A stretch of 64,000 nucleotides of DNA, taken from Zizania palustris. Its lineage: Eukaryota > Streptophyta > Magnoliopsida > Poales > Poaceae. Positions 32,632 to 45,188 of the stretch are shown one piece after another. Each line of letters opens with the position of its first letter. Positions within the stretch are counted from its first letter, which is position 1. The notes under the pieces are model-generated. The model worked only from the letters and a program-made list of their open reading frames with translations. It was not told the DNA's origin and searched no databases. The DNA is taken from assembly GCA_019279435.1 (NCBI GenBank), contig JAAALK010000081.1:28146724-28210723 (forward strand), read 5' to 3'. Both the position numbers and the translations under genes were made by a program.

Positions 32632-34463
32632 CTATTGCGACGCATCCCGCTAGGGATTGGGATGTGTTCTTATGCAAGATGGAAAGGTAGTCTCATACGC
32701 CTCGCGTCAGTTGAGACCTCATGAGCTAAACTACCCTACTCACGACTTGGAATTGGCCTCAGCTGGATCACAAGAGTTTGAAGTATATCTTCATGCAGAC
32801 GGATCTCAACCTTAGGCAAAGGCAATGGTTGGAATTAATAAAGGACTACGACTTAGGTATTCACTACCATCCCGGCAAAGCAAACGTGGTAGCTGATGCA
32901 TTAAGTCGTAAAGGATACTGCATCGCCATCGTGATTCAGGATCACGCGCCTTTGTTATATAAGGAGATGGAAAAGTTAAATCTCGGGTTAACCACAGGAG
33001 CATACCTAGCCACCCTTGAAACCCGACCAGTCCTATTCGAGCAGATCTGAGAAGCTCAGTTAGAAGACCCGGACATAGCCGCCATTAAGAAAAACATGAG
33101 ACAGGGCAAGGCCCTAGGATTTTCAGAGGACGAGAATGGCACCATATGGTTTGGAACCAGGATCTGTGTGCCAGATAAACCAGAGATAAAAACCCTTATT
33201 CTAAGGGAGGCCCATGATACTCTGTATTCCATCCATCCCGGGAGTACCAAGATGTACCAGGATCTGAAGGAACGATATTGGTGGGTTAGAATGAAGAAGG
33301 AAATTGCTCAGTTCATCGTGGAATGTGACACCTGCCGACGAGTAAAAGCAGAACATCAGAGACCCGCAGGATTGTTACAGCCACTCAAAGTGCCTGAATG
33401 GAAATGGGAAGAGATCGGTATGGATTTCATCACCGGACTCCCAAAGACCCAACTTGGATATGATTCTATATGGGTAATCATTGATCGGCTAACAAAGGTA
33501 GCTCACTTCATAGCCGTCAAGACAACCTTCAGTGGCCCTAAACTAGCAGAGTTATATATGGACCGTATCGTGTGCCTTCATGGAGTGCCCAAGAAGATAG
33601 TCTCCGATAGAGGGAGTTTGTTTATGTCCCGATTCTGGAAAAACCTTCAAGAGGAGATGGGAACGAGACTAAATTTCAGCACCGCATACCACCCTCAGAC
33701 GGATGGACAAACTGAAAGGGTGAATCTGATATTGGAGGATATGCTTCGGGCATGCGTCTTGGATTTTGGAGGAACTTGGGACAAGAGTTTACCGTACGCC
33801 GAGTTTTCGTACAATAACAGTTATCAAGCTAGCCTTCAGATGTCCCCGTTCGAAGCCCTATATGGACGTAAGTGCAGGACGCCTCTACTTGGGGATCAAA
33901 TCGGTGAATCCAAAGTGTTTGGAACAGATATCCTTCGGGAAGCTGAAGAGAAGGTACGGATTATCAGGGACCGACTCAAGACAGCCCAATCTCGACAGAA
34001 GAGCTATGCAGACAATCGTCTTCGAGATTTAGCCTTTGAAGAAGGAGACCATGTCTACCTCCGAGTCACACCTCTCCATGGCACTCAACGGTTTAACATG
34101 AGAGGAAAATTGGCACCTCGGTATGTTGGACCCTTTCCCATCGTTCGACGCCAAGGCGAAGTCGCTTATCAGTTGGAGATACCATCCTCATTGGCTGGGG
34201 TACATGACGTATTCCATGTGTCCCAACTAAAGAAGTGTCTTCGAGTCCCGACAGAGCAGGTAGACCTTCAGCAGTTGGACGTTCAAGAAGATCTGACCTA
34301 TGTGGAAAAGCCTGTCAAGATCTTGGAAGTAAAAGAAAGGACCACCAGGAGTCGCATCATCCGCTTCTGTAAAGTTCAGTGGAGCAATCATCCCATAGAG
34401 GAAGCTACATGGGAAAAAGAGGAAGAACTCAAGGCACAGCACCCTGAGCTATTCGAGGATTGA
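32632..34463 (+). pseudogene. pol: RNase H end, integrase and chromodomain of element C
   Basis: Resumes C's pol after B. The RNase H part is damaged: compared with I, about 70 bp between the LELA and HKSLKYIF motifs are missing. A TGA at 33048 stands where I has CGA (EQIREAQLED). From 33096 to 34463, 455 codons are open: HHCC zinc domain (HPGSTKMYQDL, CDTCRRVK), catalytic Asp (GMDFITGLP), Asp (VSDRGSLFM), Glu (HPQTDGQTERVN), GHVY/GPF-type C-terminus, and a chromodomain-like end (YVEKPVKILEVKERTTRSR, VQWSNHPIEEATWEKEEEL). The chromodomain places C in the chromoviruses, Tekay clade by pattern. Confidence 0.9.
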
Positions 34464-34505
34464 CCCAAATCTCGAGGACGAGATACTCTGTAAGGGGGAT
34501 AGGAT

Positions 34506-35640
34506 TATAAAACCCCAAGATTTAAAAATAAATAAAATAAAGGAAATACATTATTCAAAGAATTTCTGGAATTATTTATTAAAGAAAATCCCAAAAGAGC
34601 CTTATTAAAGCCAAACAGGGAGAATTAATCATAATTTGGACTTGGAAAATTTATGATATAATCTAGAGACTAAGACATAATTTTAGGAATTTTTACAAAT
34701 TTTTATCAATAGTGGTTCAACCCCTAATCAAATAAATGAATTACTGGATTTATTTTAAATCAGAAAACAATTTTAATTCTTAATGGGCCTCAACCCTCAA
34801 TCCGCCTCAGCCCGGCCCAACCCAACTGTGTGCCACTGACATGTGGGACCCGCCTGTCGGCACGCTCCCCCTCTCCTCTCCCGTGCCTGCGTTAGCCTGG
34901 CCCGCCTGTCAGCCTCCCTATCCCGCGCCTCAGTCTCTGGTCGCCGGAGCCCGCCTGTCGGCGCCCTCCTCCCCGCACTCACGCACCAAAAGGTGGGGGC
35001 CACTTGTCGGGATCGTCTTCCTCGTTGGAAGGGGATCCCCCTTCCATTTCTCCGGTGATCCCCTTCCCTGTTTCACCGCCGGCCGCCCCTATCCGGCCAG
35101 ATCTGCCCTGGAATCCCTTCCTCAAACCACCGCGACCCCCTTCCATCTTTAGTTCATGTGTAATCGAGTTTATGGAAGCTTATCCGAGGGAAATTGGAAC
35201 CTCGCCGAAGATAATGGGAACCCTAGGTTCCTTTCCTATCTTACGCCGGTGACCCCTCCTATACAATCCCCTCCGACCACCGCAGCTGAGACCTCACACC
35301 CTCGCAGCTAGCCACGCATTCCCGAGCCCTCTTGCTACTTTTTCCGAGTTCTCCCCTGCTACACCTCCGGCCGCAGTTCACCGTCGACTCCGGCCCCCGC
35401 CGTCCACGCCATCGCCACCATCGGGATCCTCGTCAACCACCCATCCTCGGCCACCCCTCGGTAGGACGTGAGGACCCCGAATCGTCGCCGCCGTCGAGCA
35501 CCCGAGAAGTCCTCCCCGTCTACCCCTCACCGCCGTCCTCTCCTCGTTCCATTTCCGTCAAGACCTAGGGCCTAGCTCCCTCGCCGTCACCGTCGCCATC
35601 GCACCCGAGCCCGCCGTCGCCGGAGACGAAGGGGGGTACG
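34506..35640 (+). repeat. 3' LTR of element C, first part
   Basis: Begins after TAAGGGGGATAGGAT with TATAAAACCCCAAG, a mutated form of the TGTAACACC start seen at 15294. Matches the 5' LTR to about 16485. Interrupted at 35640 by D, with target copy GTACG (35636-35640). The TATA site reads TATACAA (35260). Confidence 0.85.
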
Positions 35641-38600
35641 TGTAACAGCCCCAGAATTAAAAATAAAATAAAAATGAGGAAAATAAAATTTTGAATAAAA
35701 AGGAATTATTTAATTAAGGAAAAGGTTAAAAGAACCCAATTAAAGCAAAACAGGGGAAATAATTCAAATCTGAAGCTGAAAAATTTATGGTGGAACCTAG
35801 AGGCCAAGAAATATTTTTGAGAATTTTTTAAAAAAATTTAGAAACAGTATTTCAAGCTTTACAAGAATATATGAATATCTAGAATTATTTTAATTGAAAA
35901 ATGAATTTTTAAATACCTTTGGGCCGCAACCCTGAATTCCCCTCTCAAAACCTTTCAGCCCGGCCCAGTCCAGCCGCTCTCGCTGATGGGTGGGACCCGC
36001 CTGTCGGCGCCGTCCCCCCCTCTCTCCTCTCCCGCGTGTTCGGCCGGCCCACCTGGCAGCCACCGACGCCCCCCCTCTGCCGCTGCCACGCCGGGCCCGC
36101 TTGTCCTCCCCTCTCTCCTTCGCGTGCGCCCGCTGACAGGTGGGACCCACCTGTCAGTTCCGTCTTCCCCGATGGAAAGGTGGATCCCCTTCCATGCCGG
36201 TGCCCCCCCTTTCGATTTCAGCCGCCGGCCGCCCGGATCCACCAAATTGTGCCCATACCGAAGCCTACCATCCGCCGGCGATCTCTTTCCCCTTTTCCCC
36301 ACGCGCTTTCCGCTGTATATGGCAAGGACCCGAGCGCATGGAAACCTCGCCGCGAGCTTTGGAAACCCCCTCGGTTTCCTCCTCTCGGCTTTCCTTTTTT
36401 GCCACCACCCCTACTCTGTCTCTGACGACAAATTCTGGCCACCGGAGAACCCCTCCATTGCCCCCATCTGCACCACCTAGACCCCCTTCATCTCCATCAC
36501 CCCGGCCCCGCCTCCGTTGGGCCGGATCACCACCGAAACACCTCGCCGCCATCAATCCCGAAGAGCCTCGCCGCCTCCTCTCGTCGTCGGGTCACCGCCG
36601 GTCACCTTTCTCCGCCAACTCCGGTACAGTCGTGACCCCCTCCCACTCCTCTTTCCGTCACCACGCTCGCACCCGTGCGCCACCGTCACCGGAGAAGAAG
36701 GGTACTTACCCCCTTCGCTGCGTGCCGTGCCGGACGAAACCGCAGCCACACGATCTGCAACAGATGGCCGCGATTAGAACCCGAGATCGAGCATCCAGAT
36801 GCGTTTGACCGCGGGTGACCGGTATCATGCGATCTCGACCGTTGATGGTCACTTAAGTGCCCCGCCTCACATCTGGCCGTCCGATCTGGATCGGACGGTC
36901 TAGATTGAACTGGCCCACGCGCACAGTGCGCGGGTCCATGGTGGACCTGGCTCACCGTGGACCCACGCCTGATTTCTGGTTTAAAATAAAATTCAGAAAA
37001 TTCTTTATACTTTAAAAATTCATATCTTGCTCAATTGAACTCCAAATTTCACCATTTTAATTCTGGAAAATTTGTCTTTTTTTCTACACTTTTATGCAAT
37101 AAAAACAATATGTTTAGTTGGCACAAAATATTCTTATTAAAATATAAGGAAAAGTCCCCTTTAGGATTTAATTAATATTTCATTCAGAAAAACCCCTAAA
37201 AATTTATATATTAATTTCAGAAGATATAATGACTCCATTTCACTGTTTTTAATGCAATAAAAACATAATGTTCATTTTTGCCCATCTCATTTTATTAAAT
37301 ACTATTTCTAAGGCCCTTTTTGGGTAAATAGGTAATTCACATACTAAAAAGTTAATACTTTATAAAAGTATCATAAAAACTTATATAATAACCTTAGAAG
37401 ACCTAATAACTTAATTTCACTCTTTATACTACAATAAAAACATTTAAGGCTATTTTATACCTTTTTAATTCATCTCTAAAAAGGGAAAATAAAACCCCCT
37501 TAGAAAAATACTTATCCCAATCTATAAAATTCAGAAATCTCATTAAAAATTAATCTTAAATATTTAAGTAACAATTTCCTAAAAATTAATACTCTATATC
37601 CTTTACCTAATCCAACAAAAACATGTATGCTTGTATGGTTGATTTGTTTTGGATTGTTTATTGAATGTCGTATTTACTTTTCCATGTCAAGAAGACTACA
37701 TCGCCGTCGACGATCCAGAGTCTTACCCCGAGGTTCCACCTTCACCGTTTGCGGATCAAGGCAAGTCACAGAACCCTCTTGTGGAAATAGTTGATCATCA
37801 TTGAACCTAGTTTTTCACAATAACCTCTATAACTCATAGGAATTAAATATTGCATTAGTCTGATATCAAGCCCTACATTATATTTATTAGATTCCCGTCC
37901 TTGTGTGCAAACCCAAGCCATGCTTATTGAGCCTGAACTCCTTGTCACTCTACAATAATATATTAGTTAGTGTCCAATGAACCGACACAACTGCTATAGG
38001 ATGAAAGAATGAGTCGTAGATAGCTAGATTCTACTATATGTATTTCCCCGTTATTCTCGTCTCTAGACTCTGTTGGAGTTGGCTATGTTATAAGTATGGT
38101 GGGTTTCGGGTGCAAGCTCGGGCATTGGTTGGTCGCACCCGGGGCACTATAAGGACCGGTCTGCGGGATCCGTTACAAAGCACTTCCGTACTAACAACAA
38201 GTCTATTGGGTAAGTCCTAACTGGAGGTATGGATCGTACCAACTTGGAACACCATAGTGGAGGGGTACAAGGGGAAAGCCTACGGGTGACTTGTACTGAC
38301 GTGGCTCAAGGGGTGGTATGGCGTGGCCCGAAGTGACTGGGAAACCATACGAAACCTATAAGAGGGTGTTATCGAATTGGTGCGTTCCATGCTGAAGGTT
38401 TTGGCACGAGCTTCTCGTGACAAGAGTCATTTAACACACTGCGGTGTGCGGGAAATGAGTGCCTTGTGGGTACAGTAGTACACCTCTGATCAGAGTTATA
38501 AATCTTTTCGAAAAGCCGAGCCCACGGTCAAGGGCGAGTTGTGTGACCTCTCGCAGTTAGTTTACTATTATGTGAATGTATGTGATATTCATTGCATGTA

Positions 38601-39087
38601 AGGACTGTTGAGCGAGGGTGGGCTGACCGTACCCCTCGAGTTAGAAGATGATGAAAGATGATGCGTGACTCATGTTTACTTTTCTGCAATAATAACTTGA
38701 TTACATTAATTGCTTTATAAATTGTGCTTTTCCACAAAAGTAAGCCACTACCTTCCTTGTTATTACCTTGCATTATAATCGCATTCGGTGGCTTGATGAG
38801 TACGATTGTACTCACCCCCGTTGACTTACACAACCAGAGGCAGTCTACTACGAGGAGGGCGAAGGTCTGGAGTAGCGACCTAGTCAAGGCACGAGACTGG
38901 AAGAAGGCGTTTATCTAGAGAATTTATTTTATTAGTTTCTCTTTATTTAACTCTTTTGTATTAATATGGTCTATGAACCATGATTGATTGGCGTATTGTA
39001 CGCAGTCGTGTGATGAACGTCTTGTATTTATTGATTTTCTATGGAATTTCAATAAATTTCTGGTTTTATTAAATCGGGGCGTGACAA
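35641..39087 (+). mobile_element. Solo LTR D (Tekay-like)
   Basis: About 3,446 bp, TGTAACAGCCCCAG to CGGGGCGTGACA (39086), with one extra A at 39087, then GTACG (39088-39092) matching GTACG at 35636-35640. No internal region, so it is a solo LTR in C's 3' LTR. It matches the 3' LTR of E (45189-47701) but keeps about 1,063 bp (36930-37992) that E lacks, and lacks two stretches that E has, one of them holding E's TATA box. Long proline-rich ORFs at about 35919-36808 are chance frames in GC-rich DNA. Confidence 0.82.
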
Positions 39088-41190
39088 GTACGCGCCCCCT
39101 TACGCCCGTGCCGTGCCGGATGGCCCCTTGACCGCACGATCGTGATCGAAGGGCCAAGATTAAATCCCTTCAGGATTTAATGTGGGCCCTTGATCTGGTC
39201 AAAGAGGTATGGGACCATCCGAGCCGTTGATTATAACTTAAATCTCTGGCTCAATCTCGTGTGTCCACGTGTACCGGTTCGATGCGTTTTAATCTGCACC
39301 GTCCATTTTCACTTAACCCCTCCCGCCTCGAGTCTGACCACTGGATCCAGATCCAACGGCCCGGGATCGATCGGTCCACGCGCATAGTGACCCAGTCCAC
39401 CGTGGGCCTAGCTCACCGTGGACTAAATCACATTTTCTGTTTAAGTAAAATTCTAGAAAATGATTTAAACTTCCAAAATTCATAACTTGCTCATTTTAAC
39501 TCCAAATTTCACCATTCAAATTTTGTTAAATTTAGCATTTTATTATCTACACATCAATACCATAAAAACAGTATGTAACTTTAGCCCAAAATATTATTAT
39601 TAAATAAATAATTAGAAACCCCTTAGGGATAAATTGATAATTCATAAAATAAATTAGGAAACACCCCTAAACTTCAATCTTTAATAATTTTCAACATAAC
39701 TTCAGAATAAAAGAGCTTAATTCCACTACTAAACCTCATAAAACTTGTATGCTTATGTTTTGTGATATTTTATTTGTTTATTGAATGTTATGTTTACTTT
39801 TTTTTCTGTATCGAGAAGACTACGAGTTCGTTGAGGAGCCGGAGTTTTACCCCGAGGTTCATCCATCACCATTTGCTGAGAAAGGAAAGACACAACCCCA
39901 TTTTGATCATCATTGAGCCCATGTTTTAATAAATTATCGCTATAACTCATAGGATAATATTGCATTAGTCAAATATCAAACCCTACACTATATTTATTAG
40001 ATCCCCGTCCTTGTGTGCAAACCCAAGCGATGCTTATTAAGCCTTAACTCCTTGTCACTCTACTATAATATATTAGCTAGTGTCCAATGTACCGACACAA
40101 CTGCTATAGGATAAAAAGAATGAGTCGTAGATAGATGGATTCTACTATATGTATTTCCCCATTATTCTCGTCTCTGGACTCTGTTGGAGTTGGCTATGTT
40201 ATAAGTATGGTGGGTTCCGGGTGTAAGCTAGGGCATTGGTTGGTCGCACCCGGGGCATTATTAGGACCGGTCCACAGGATCTGTTGCAAAGCACTTTCGT
40301 ACTAACCACAAGTCTAATGGGTAAGTCCTAACTGAAAGTATGGAACAATCCAACTCGATGCACCATAGTGGAGGGGGCAAGGGGCAACCTGCGGGTGACT
40401 TGTACCTACGTGGCTCAAGGGGGGGGGTATGGTGTGGCTCGATGCGTTGGGACACCATATGAAACCCATAAGAGGGTGTTATCGGGTCGAGGAGGACCAT
40501 ATGGAAGGTTTTGGCACGAGTTCCCGTGGTATGGGTCATCTCGTTACACTTTGGTGTAAGTGATGAGTGTGTGCCTTGTGGGTACAGTGGTACACCTCTG
40601 ATCAGAGTATTTAATCTTTTCGAAAAGCCGAGCCCACGGTCAAGGGCGGGTTGTGTGACTGCTCGCAGTTAGTTTACAATTGTTTGAATGGTTGATTTAT
40701 TCATGGCATGTAAGGACTGTTGAGCGAGGGTGGGCTGACTATACCCCTCGAGTTAGAAGATGATGATGCATACACATGTTTACATTTAAGTACTAATAGA
40801 TTGCTCACATTTAAATGCTTTACAATTATGCTTTCCCGCAAAATTAGCCACTATCTCCCTTGTTATTACTCTGCATTATATTTGCATCCGGTGGCTTGCT
40901 GAGTACGTTTGTACTCACCCCCGTTGACTTACACCAACAGAGCACGTCTACTACGAGGAGGATGAAGGTCTGGAGTAGCGACCTAGTCAAGGCGAGACTG
41001 GAAGGAGGCGTTCATCTAGGACCTTTGTTTTATTAATTTCTCTTCACCTTTATTCACTTTTGTAGTAATACGGTCTACGAACCATGAATGATTGCTCGTA
41101 TTGTACGGGGTCGCATGATGAACGTCTTGGTTTATTTATTTTCTATGGAATTTCAATAAAGGTCCGGATTTTTTCAATGTGGGCGTGACA
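39088..41190 (+). repeat. 3' LTR of element C, second part
   Basis: Continues C's 3' LTR after D (GTACGCGCCCCCTTACGCCC) to GGGCGTGACA at 41190. Matches the end of the 5' LTR, with the near-identical block at 40100-41190 against 16660-17742. About 1 kb of it (39170-40100) has no counterpart in the 5' LTR because of the recombinant patch there. Followed by the target copy ATTGG. Confidence 0.85.
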
Positions 41191-41195
41191 ATTGG

Positions 41196-42143
41196 GGCCT
41201 TGGTGGCGGGCGTTGGCTGAGCGGCCGGAGCTGGTGGAGCGAGGCGGGGATGTCCGGCGTTGGATCCACCGGCGGCGTGAGGTGGCCTGTAGGCGGGCCG
41301 AGGATGGTAGGCGGGCGCTGGTTGCGGAGGGACGAAGCGGGGCCTCTGAGAATTCGCCTGTTGATGCTTGAAGGCGATCATCTTCCTCTTCTTGAGGTCC
41401 AGCTTGTTTTGCTCAGTCTCTTGGATGAGCGCTTTGTTCACCAACCGCTCATCCTTGAGTCCCTGGAGGAACTTGGCCTGGCGGAGGGCGTCGGTCCGCA
41501 CCTCTTCTGGCGCGTAGCGTGCCAGATGGTTGAACTCATGGAGATACTCCATGACGGTCCAGCTGCCCTATTGCAGGTTGCGGAACTCCTACTGTTTCAC
41601 CGCGATGACTCCGGCGGGGACGTCGGCGGCGCGAAAGGCGATGGTAAACTCCGCCGAAGTCACCACGTGGTCCTCTGGCTGGGACTCACGGTAGTTGTCC
41701 CACCATTCCACGGTGGGACCCTGGAGCTAATGAGTAGCGAACGCCACTCTCTCTCGGTCGATGCAAGGGAGGAGGTCCAACTTCTTCCCTATGGTGCGGA
41801 GCCAATCTCCGGCTTCCATGGGGTTGGCGGTGCTGGAGAAGATCGGTGGACGCACGCGTAGGAATTCCAAGAGTTGGGGCGCGGGCGCGGGTGCGGGTGC
41901 ACGAGGGGCGGGCTCCACATTTTGTAGGTGGTCCAATTGCGCCTGTTGGTGCTGCATCTGTGTGAGGAGGGCGGTAATCAACTAGTTTTGGTTCGCCATC
42001 ATTTCCGCCAAGGTAGGGTGGTTGGCGGATGGCGATCCAGTCTGTCGCTGGCCCGTTGTGCCCTAGTTGGGCACAACACTTTTGGGAAAACCGTGGCTTC
42101 CCCCTTCTCCATTGTTGGAGCCGATGTTCTGGTTGTCGGCCAT
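41196..42143 (-). pseudogene. gag: gag of element F, cut by C
   Basis: ATG at 42143 (MADNQNIGSNNGEGG). Blocks shared with C and E: NPMEAGDWLRTIGKKLDLLP, MEYLHEFNHLARYAPEEVR, QETEQNKLDLKKRKM. Several in-frame TAG codons lie where relatives have CAG, including one at 41591-41589 (VKQ-EFRNLQ) that is also present in C and E. The left end, in the Pro-rich linker before the zinc knuckle, is where C inserted; the gene resumes at 15293. Between gag and ORF0 (42144-42257) there is only a spacer. Confidence 0.85.
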
Positions 42144-42257
42144 CTTCTGAACATATAAAAGCTTAGTCCATAATGTAAAAAGATAATGAAACAAGTTGTT
42201 GTAGGTAGCACCACATACACAAAATTTATTCATTGATAAATCAACGATGGCTATCGT

Positions 42258-42757
42258 CTACTCGTCATCGGAGGCGGTCTCCGTGCTCTCGGAACCACGA
42301 GCACGCGGATCCAGAGGGACGGTGGGCTCGAGAAAATTCTCGATGATGGGGTCGGAGATGAGGCCTGGGCGTGGTGCAGGGGCGCTAGCGGAGGACGGGC
42401 CGGCGGTCGAGGGGTGTGGAGGGATCCTCTTGGGGCGAGGGGCAGGCTCGCGGATGGGCTTCCTCTTCCTCGGGATGAGGGGAACCATCTCCGCAATTTC
42501 CTTCTGCAGCTGCATAATCTTGCGCTGCAGCTCGCCATTCCGTTGGATGAAGTTCTTCTTCTCCTGACGAAGGAACTCAACCGCCTCATGGTGCTCATCG
42601 GCGTCGAGCACGGCCTCGGTATGGAGATCATCCATGGCCTGAAGAAGACGTGACTGATGGGCCATGACCGGATCACGAACGGAGTGAATTCCGATGTAGA
42701 TGCTATGGTGGGCGTCGGGAGTGCGCTTCGGCACAAGCCGAAAGGATGAAACATTCA
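42258..42757 (-). pseudogene. ORF0 of element F, C-terminal part
   Basis: Matches G's ORF0 from SSFRLVPKRTP to the end (coiled coil FIQRNGELQRKIMQLQKEI, basic RKRKPIREPAPRPKRIPPHP), ending SESTETASDDE at 42258. It breaks at the right, within GGATGA, where the sequence switches to an F-type LTR scrap. The N-terminal part lies at 50039-50220. About 110 bp between the two parts are missing. Confidence 0.82.
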
Positions 42758-42908
42758 AAGTAACATACTGTTTTTATTGCATTAACATGTAGAGAATAAA
42801 ATTACAAATTTTCTGGAATTGAAATGATAATTTTTGGAGTTAAAATGTGCAAGATATGAAATTTAGAAGTTTAAAACTATTTCTGGAATTTAAATTAAAT
42901 CCCAAAAC
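42747..42908. repeat. F-type LTR scrap joined to ORF0
   Basis: GGATGAAACATTCAAAGTAACATACTG to CAGATCCAACCC matches 52081-52212 of the F LTR in the same orientation, but keeps about 43 bp that the F LTR lacks. It is joined on the left to ORF0 through the shared GGATGA and on the right to E's leader at CCAACCC. Confidence 0.75.
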
Positions 42909-42963
42909 AGATCCAACCCGCTCATCTTCTGGAGTTTTCACAAAAATTTCCTCTCTTTTGTAG

Positions 42964-43781
42964 ATGTCGGTTCATACCATGAGTGGAACTCTCCGCGACG
43001 AGGCTGGATTCGTTCGCGAGCTTCGCAGGCTCGTCGACTTCCTCGGCTTCGTGCATGAGCCCACGTTCCACGGGATCTTTCCTAACGCGAACGAGAGCTA
43101 CTACGAGGTCACGGTCGTCATCCACCCCTCCCCCACGCAGCCTCCCTTCTACACCCATGGAGTCGGAGGACCCTCCTTCGTGGTGGCTAGCCAGCGCGCC
43201 GCTCTTCAGGCCCTCGCTGAGCTCAGATTGGTGTACGACCGCTAGCTCCACGACACCGTCTACCGCTTCATGCCTATGCGCACATTGGGGAGTGACCGCA
43301 GCATGTACATCAACTCCCTCACTCAGAACAACTCTGCCATTGCCCGCACCATGAGATTGTTGGAGGCCATGGACAATCTTCACACGGAGGCCATCCTCGA
43401 CGCAGATAGCCAGCACGACACCATCGACTACTACCGCCACTCGTCAGAGAACCTGAACCGCGAGAATGCCGACCTTCGTCGCCAGGTTCAACAGAACCAT
43501 CACCTGACCACCGAGGTGGAGGAGTTGAGGCGTCATAACGAGCTTCTACGCCAGGGCACCATCGTCGCCGCACAACTCCGACATCAGCTTAAGGAACTAA
43601 AAAAGGATCTCGAGGAGGTCACCCTCTTCCGCCCCGCAAGCGGAAATCGCTTCGGTTTCCCACCGTGAAGCCCAAGAGGATTTCCCACAGTGCACCTCCC
43701 GCCAGACCCTCCAGCTCCACCAACCCTGCACCAACCCCCTTCGCCGAGCCCGTTATCGAGTCATCCCCCGAGCTTCCTTAG
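42964..43781 (+). pseudogene. ORF0 of element E
   Basis: ATG at 42964 (MSVHTMSGTLRDEAGFVREL), close to C's ORF0. One TAG at 43243 (LVYDR-LHDTVYRF). Coiled coil (ENADLRRQVQQ, EELRRHNELLRQ). A frame change near 43630 is needed to reach the conserved basic tail and its TAG at 43779; the original frame stops at 43666. C shares that change. Otherwise well kept. Confidence 0.8.
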
Positions 43782-43986
43782 AGGTAGATTACGGTTGTTT
43801 GTTTCTTTTGTTTGTTTTATTTGTAGTGCCGCTCATGTCGGAATATAAGATATGAGTGTAAACTTTAAATAAGAGATTAAAATAAAAGATGTAAGCATCT
43901 AGGTCTAATATTCATCTTGAGCAATAAAATCAATATCAGTTCCCCTTAAATTTTGGCACCTTCTTTCTGAACCCTTCAACTTCAGG

Positions 43987-45115
43987 ATGGCCAATGACCA
44001 AGGATCTGAAGCCCCGCGCGATGGGAACATCTTGGGCAACTTGCCTCAGTGGGGAGTAACTGGCCAATGGCAGACCCCCATTGCCAATCACCCCACACTA
44101 GCGGAGGTGATGGCAAACCAAAACCAGCTGATTGCCTCTCTGCTTGCTCAGATGCAACAACAACAAAACCAGATGCAAGAGCAGCAGGCACAATTGTTTT
44201 GTCTCCACCAACATCAGCCCGAGCCTCCTCTCCGCCCCGCCGTCCATGCTCCGGCACCAGTCTCTCAACTCTCAGAGTTTCTGCGTGTCCGGCCCCCAAC
44301 TTTCTCCAGCACCACCAATCCAATGGAGGCAGGGGAAGCGAGACTCAGCCTGAGGGCCATGAAATTTCATGGGCTGAGTTCACCACTGCTTTCCGGCCCA
44401 CCCACATTCCGGATGGCATGGTAGCCAGAAGCAGTAGGAATTCCGGGACCTGCATCAAGGAGGCAGGATCGTTACGGAGTACCTGCATGAATTCAACCGG
44501 TTGGCCCGTTATGCACCGGAAGAAGTACGCACGGACACCGCCCGCCAAGCCAAGTTTCTTCGGGGACTGAAGGACGAGCTCTCCCTTCAGTTGGTCTCTG
44601 GGGACTTCGCCAACTTTTAGAAATTGGTAAATAAAGCTATTATCCAAGAGACCGAACAAAACAAGGTGGACCTGAAGAAACGAAGGATGATCGCCTACCG
44701 CCAGCAGCAAGTAATGGTGCAAAAGCCACGTCTGGTGATTCCACCTCAAGCCCCAACCCCGGTCGAGCCACGGACCACCCTTGGAGGGCCAAGCTCGGGC
44801 ATCCCGCCCCAAGCACCACCAGCCGGAAGAGCTCCCGTGCAAACTACCAGATACAAGAGGGACATGCACGGCAACCCAATTATATGCTTCAACTATTGCC
44901 AAGAAGGCCACTTCTCCAACATGTGCCCCTACCCCAAGCAGACCTCATCTTCCGTTCCAAACCCGATGGGACGTGCCCAAGTTCATCACATCTCTGCCCA
45001 AGAAGACCAAGGTATGACCAAAGACACTCCCAATTTGATCCCAACCGACTTAGTTCCGGAGATCACTTGGCCTACTTCTGATGTAACACCTTCTCCTAAT
45101 CCGGAGCACCCGTAG
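43987..45115 (+). pseudogene. gag: gag of element E, with novel C-terminus
   Basis: ATG at 43987 (MANDQGSEAPRDGN). Open to SSTTNPMEAGE (about residue 118), then a deletion of roughly 100 bp shifts the frame. The capsid-like part continues in another frame, with TAG 44435-44437 (QKQ-EFRDL). The last frame, from 44624, has QETEQNKVDLKKRRM and a knuckle in which the second Cys is Tyr (CFNYCQEGHFSNMC). After HHISAQEDQG the sequence no longer matches gag-pol of C or F and ends with a stop at 45113. Confidence 0.8.
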
Positions 45116-45188
45116 AACCCCGTCCCTTAGTTTTCCCGAGGTTCGCTCTGAATCTCGAGGACGAGATTCTTTGTAAGGGGGATAGGAT

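Larger units (their letters stand above)
15294..41190 (+). mobile_element. Element C: Tekay-like chromovirus containing B and D
   Basis: C inserted into F's gag with target copies ATCGG (15289-15293) and ATTGG (41191-41195). Its own parts are 5' LTR 15294-17742, primer site, ORF0, gag, PR-RT-RNase H to 21462, then RNase H-integrase-chromodomain 32632-34463, and 3' LTR 34506-35640 plus 39088-41190. B sits in RNase H and D in the 3' LTR. All genes carry stops or frameshifts. The 5' LTR is about 800 bp shorter than the reassembled 3' LTR because of a recombinant patch. Confidence 0.88.

Noticed and set aside
33096..34463. A 455-codon open frame considered as a host chromodomain gene
   Set aside because: It is the integrase and chromodomain of element C, continuous with RNase H upstream and ending just before the 3' LTR.
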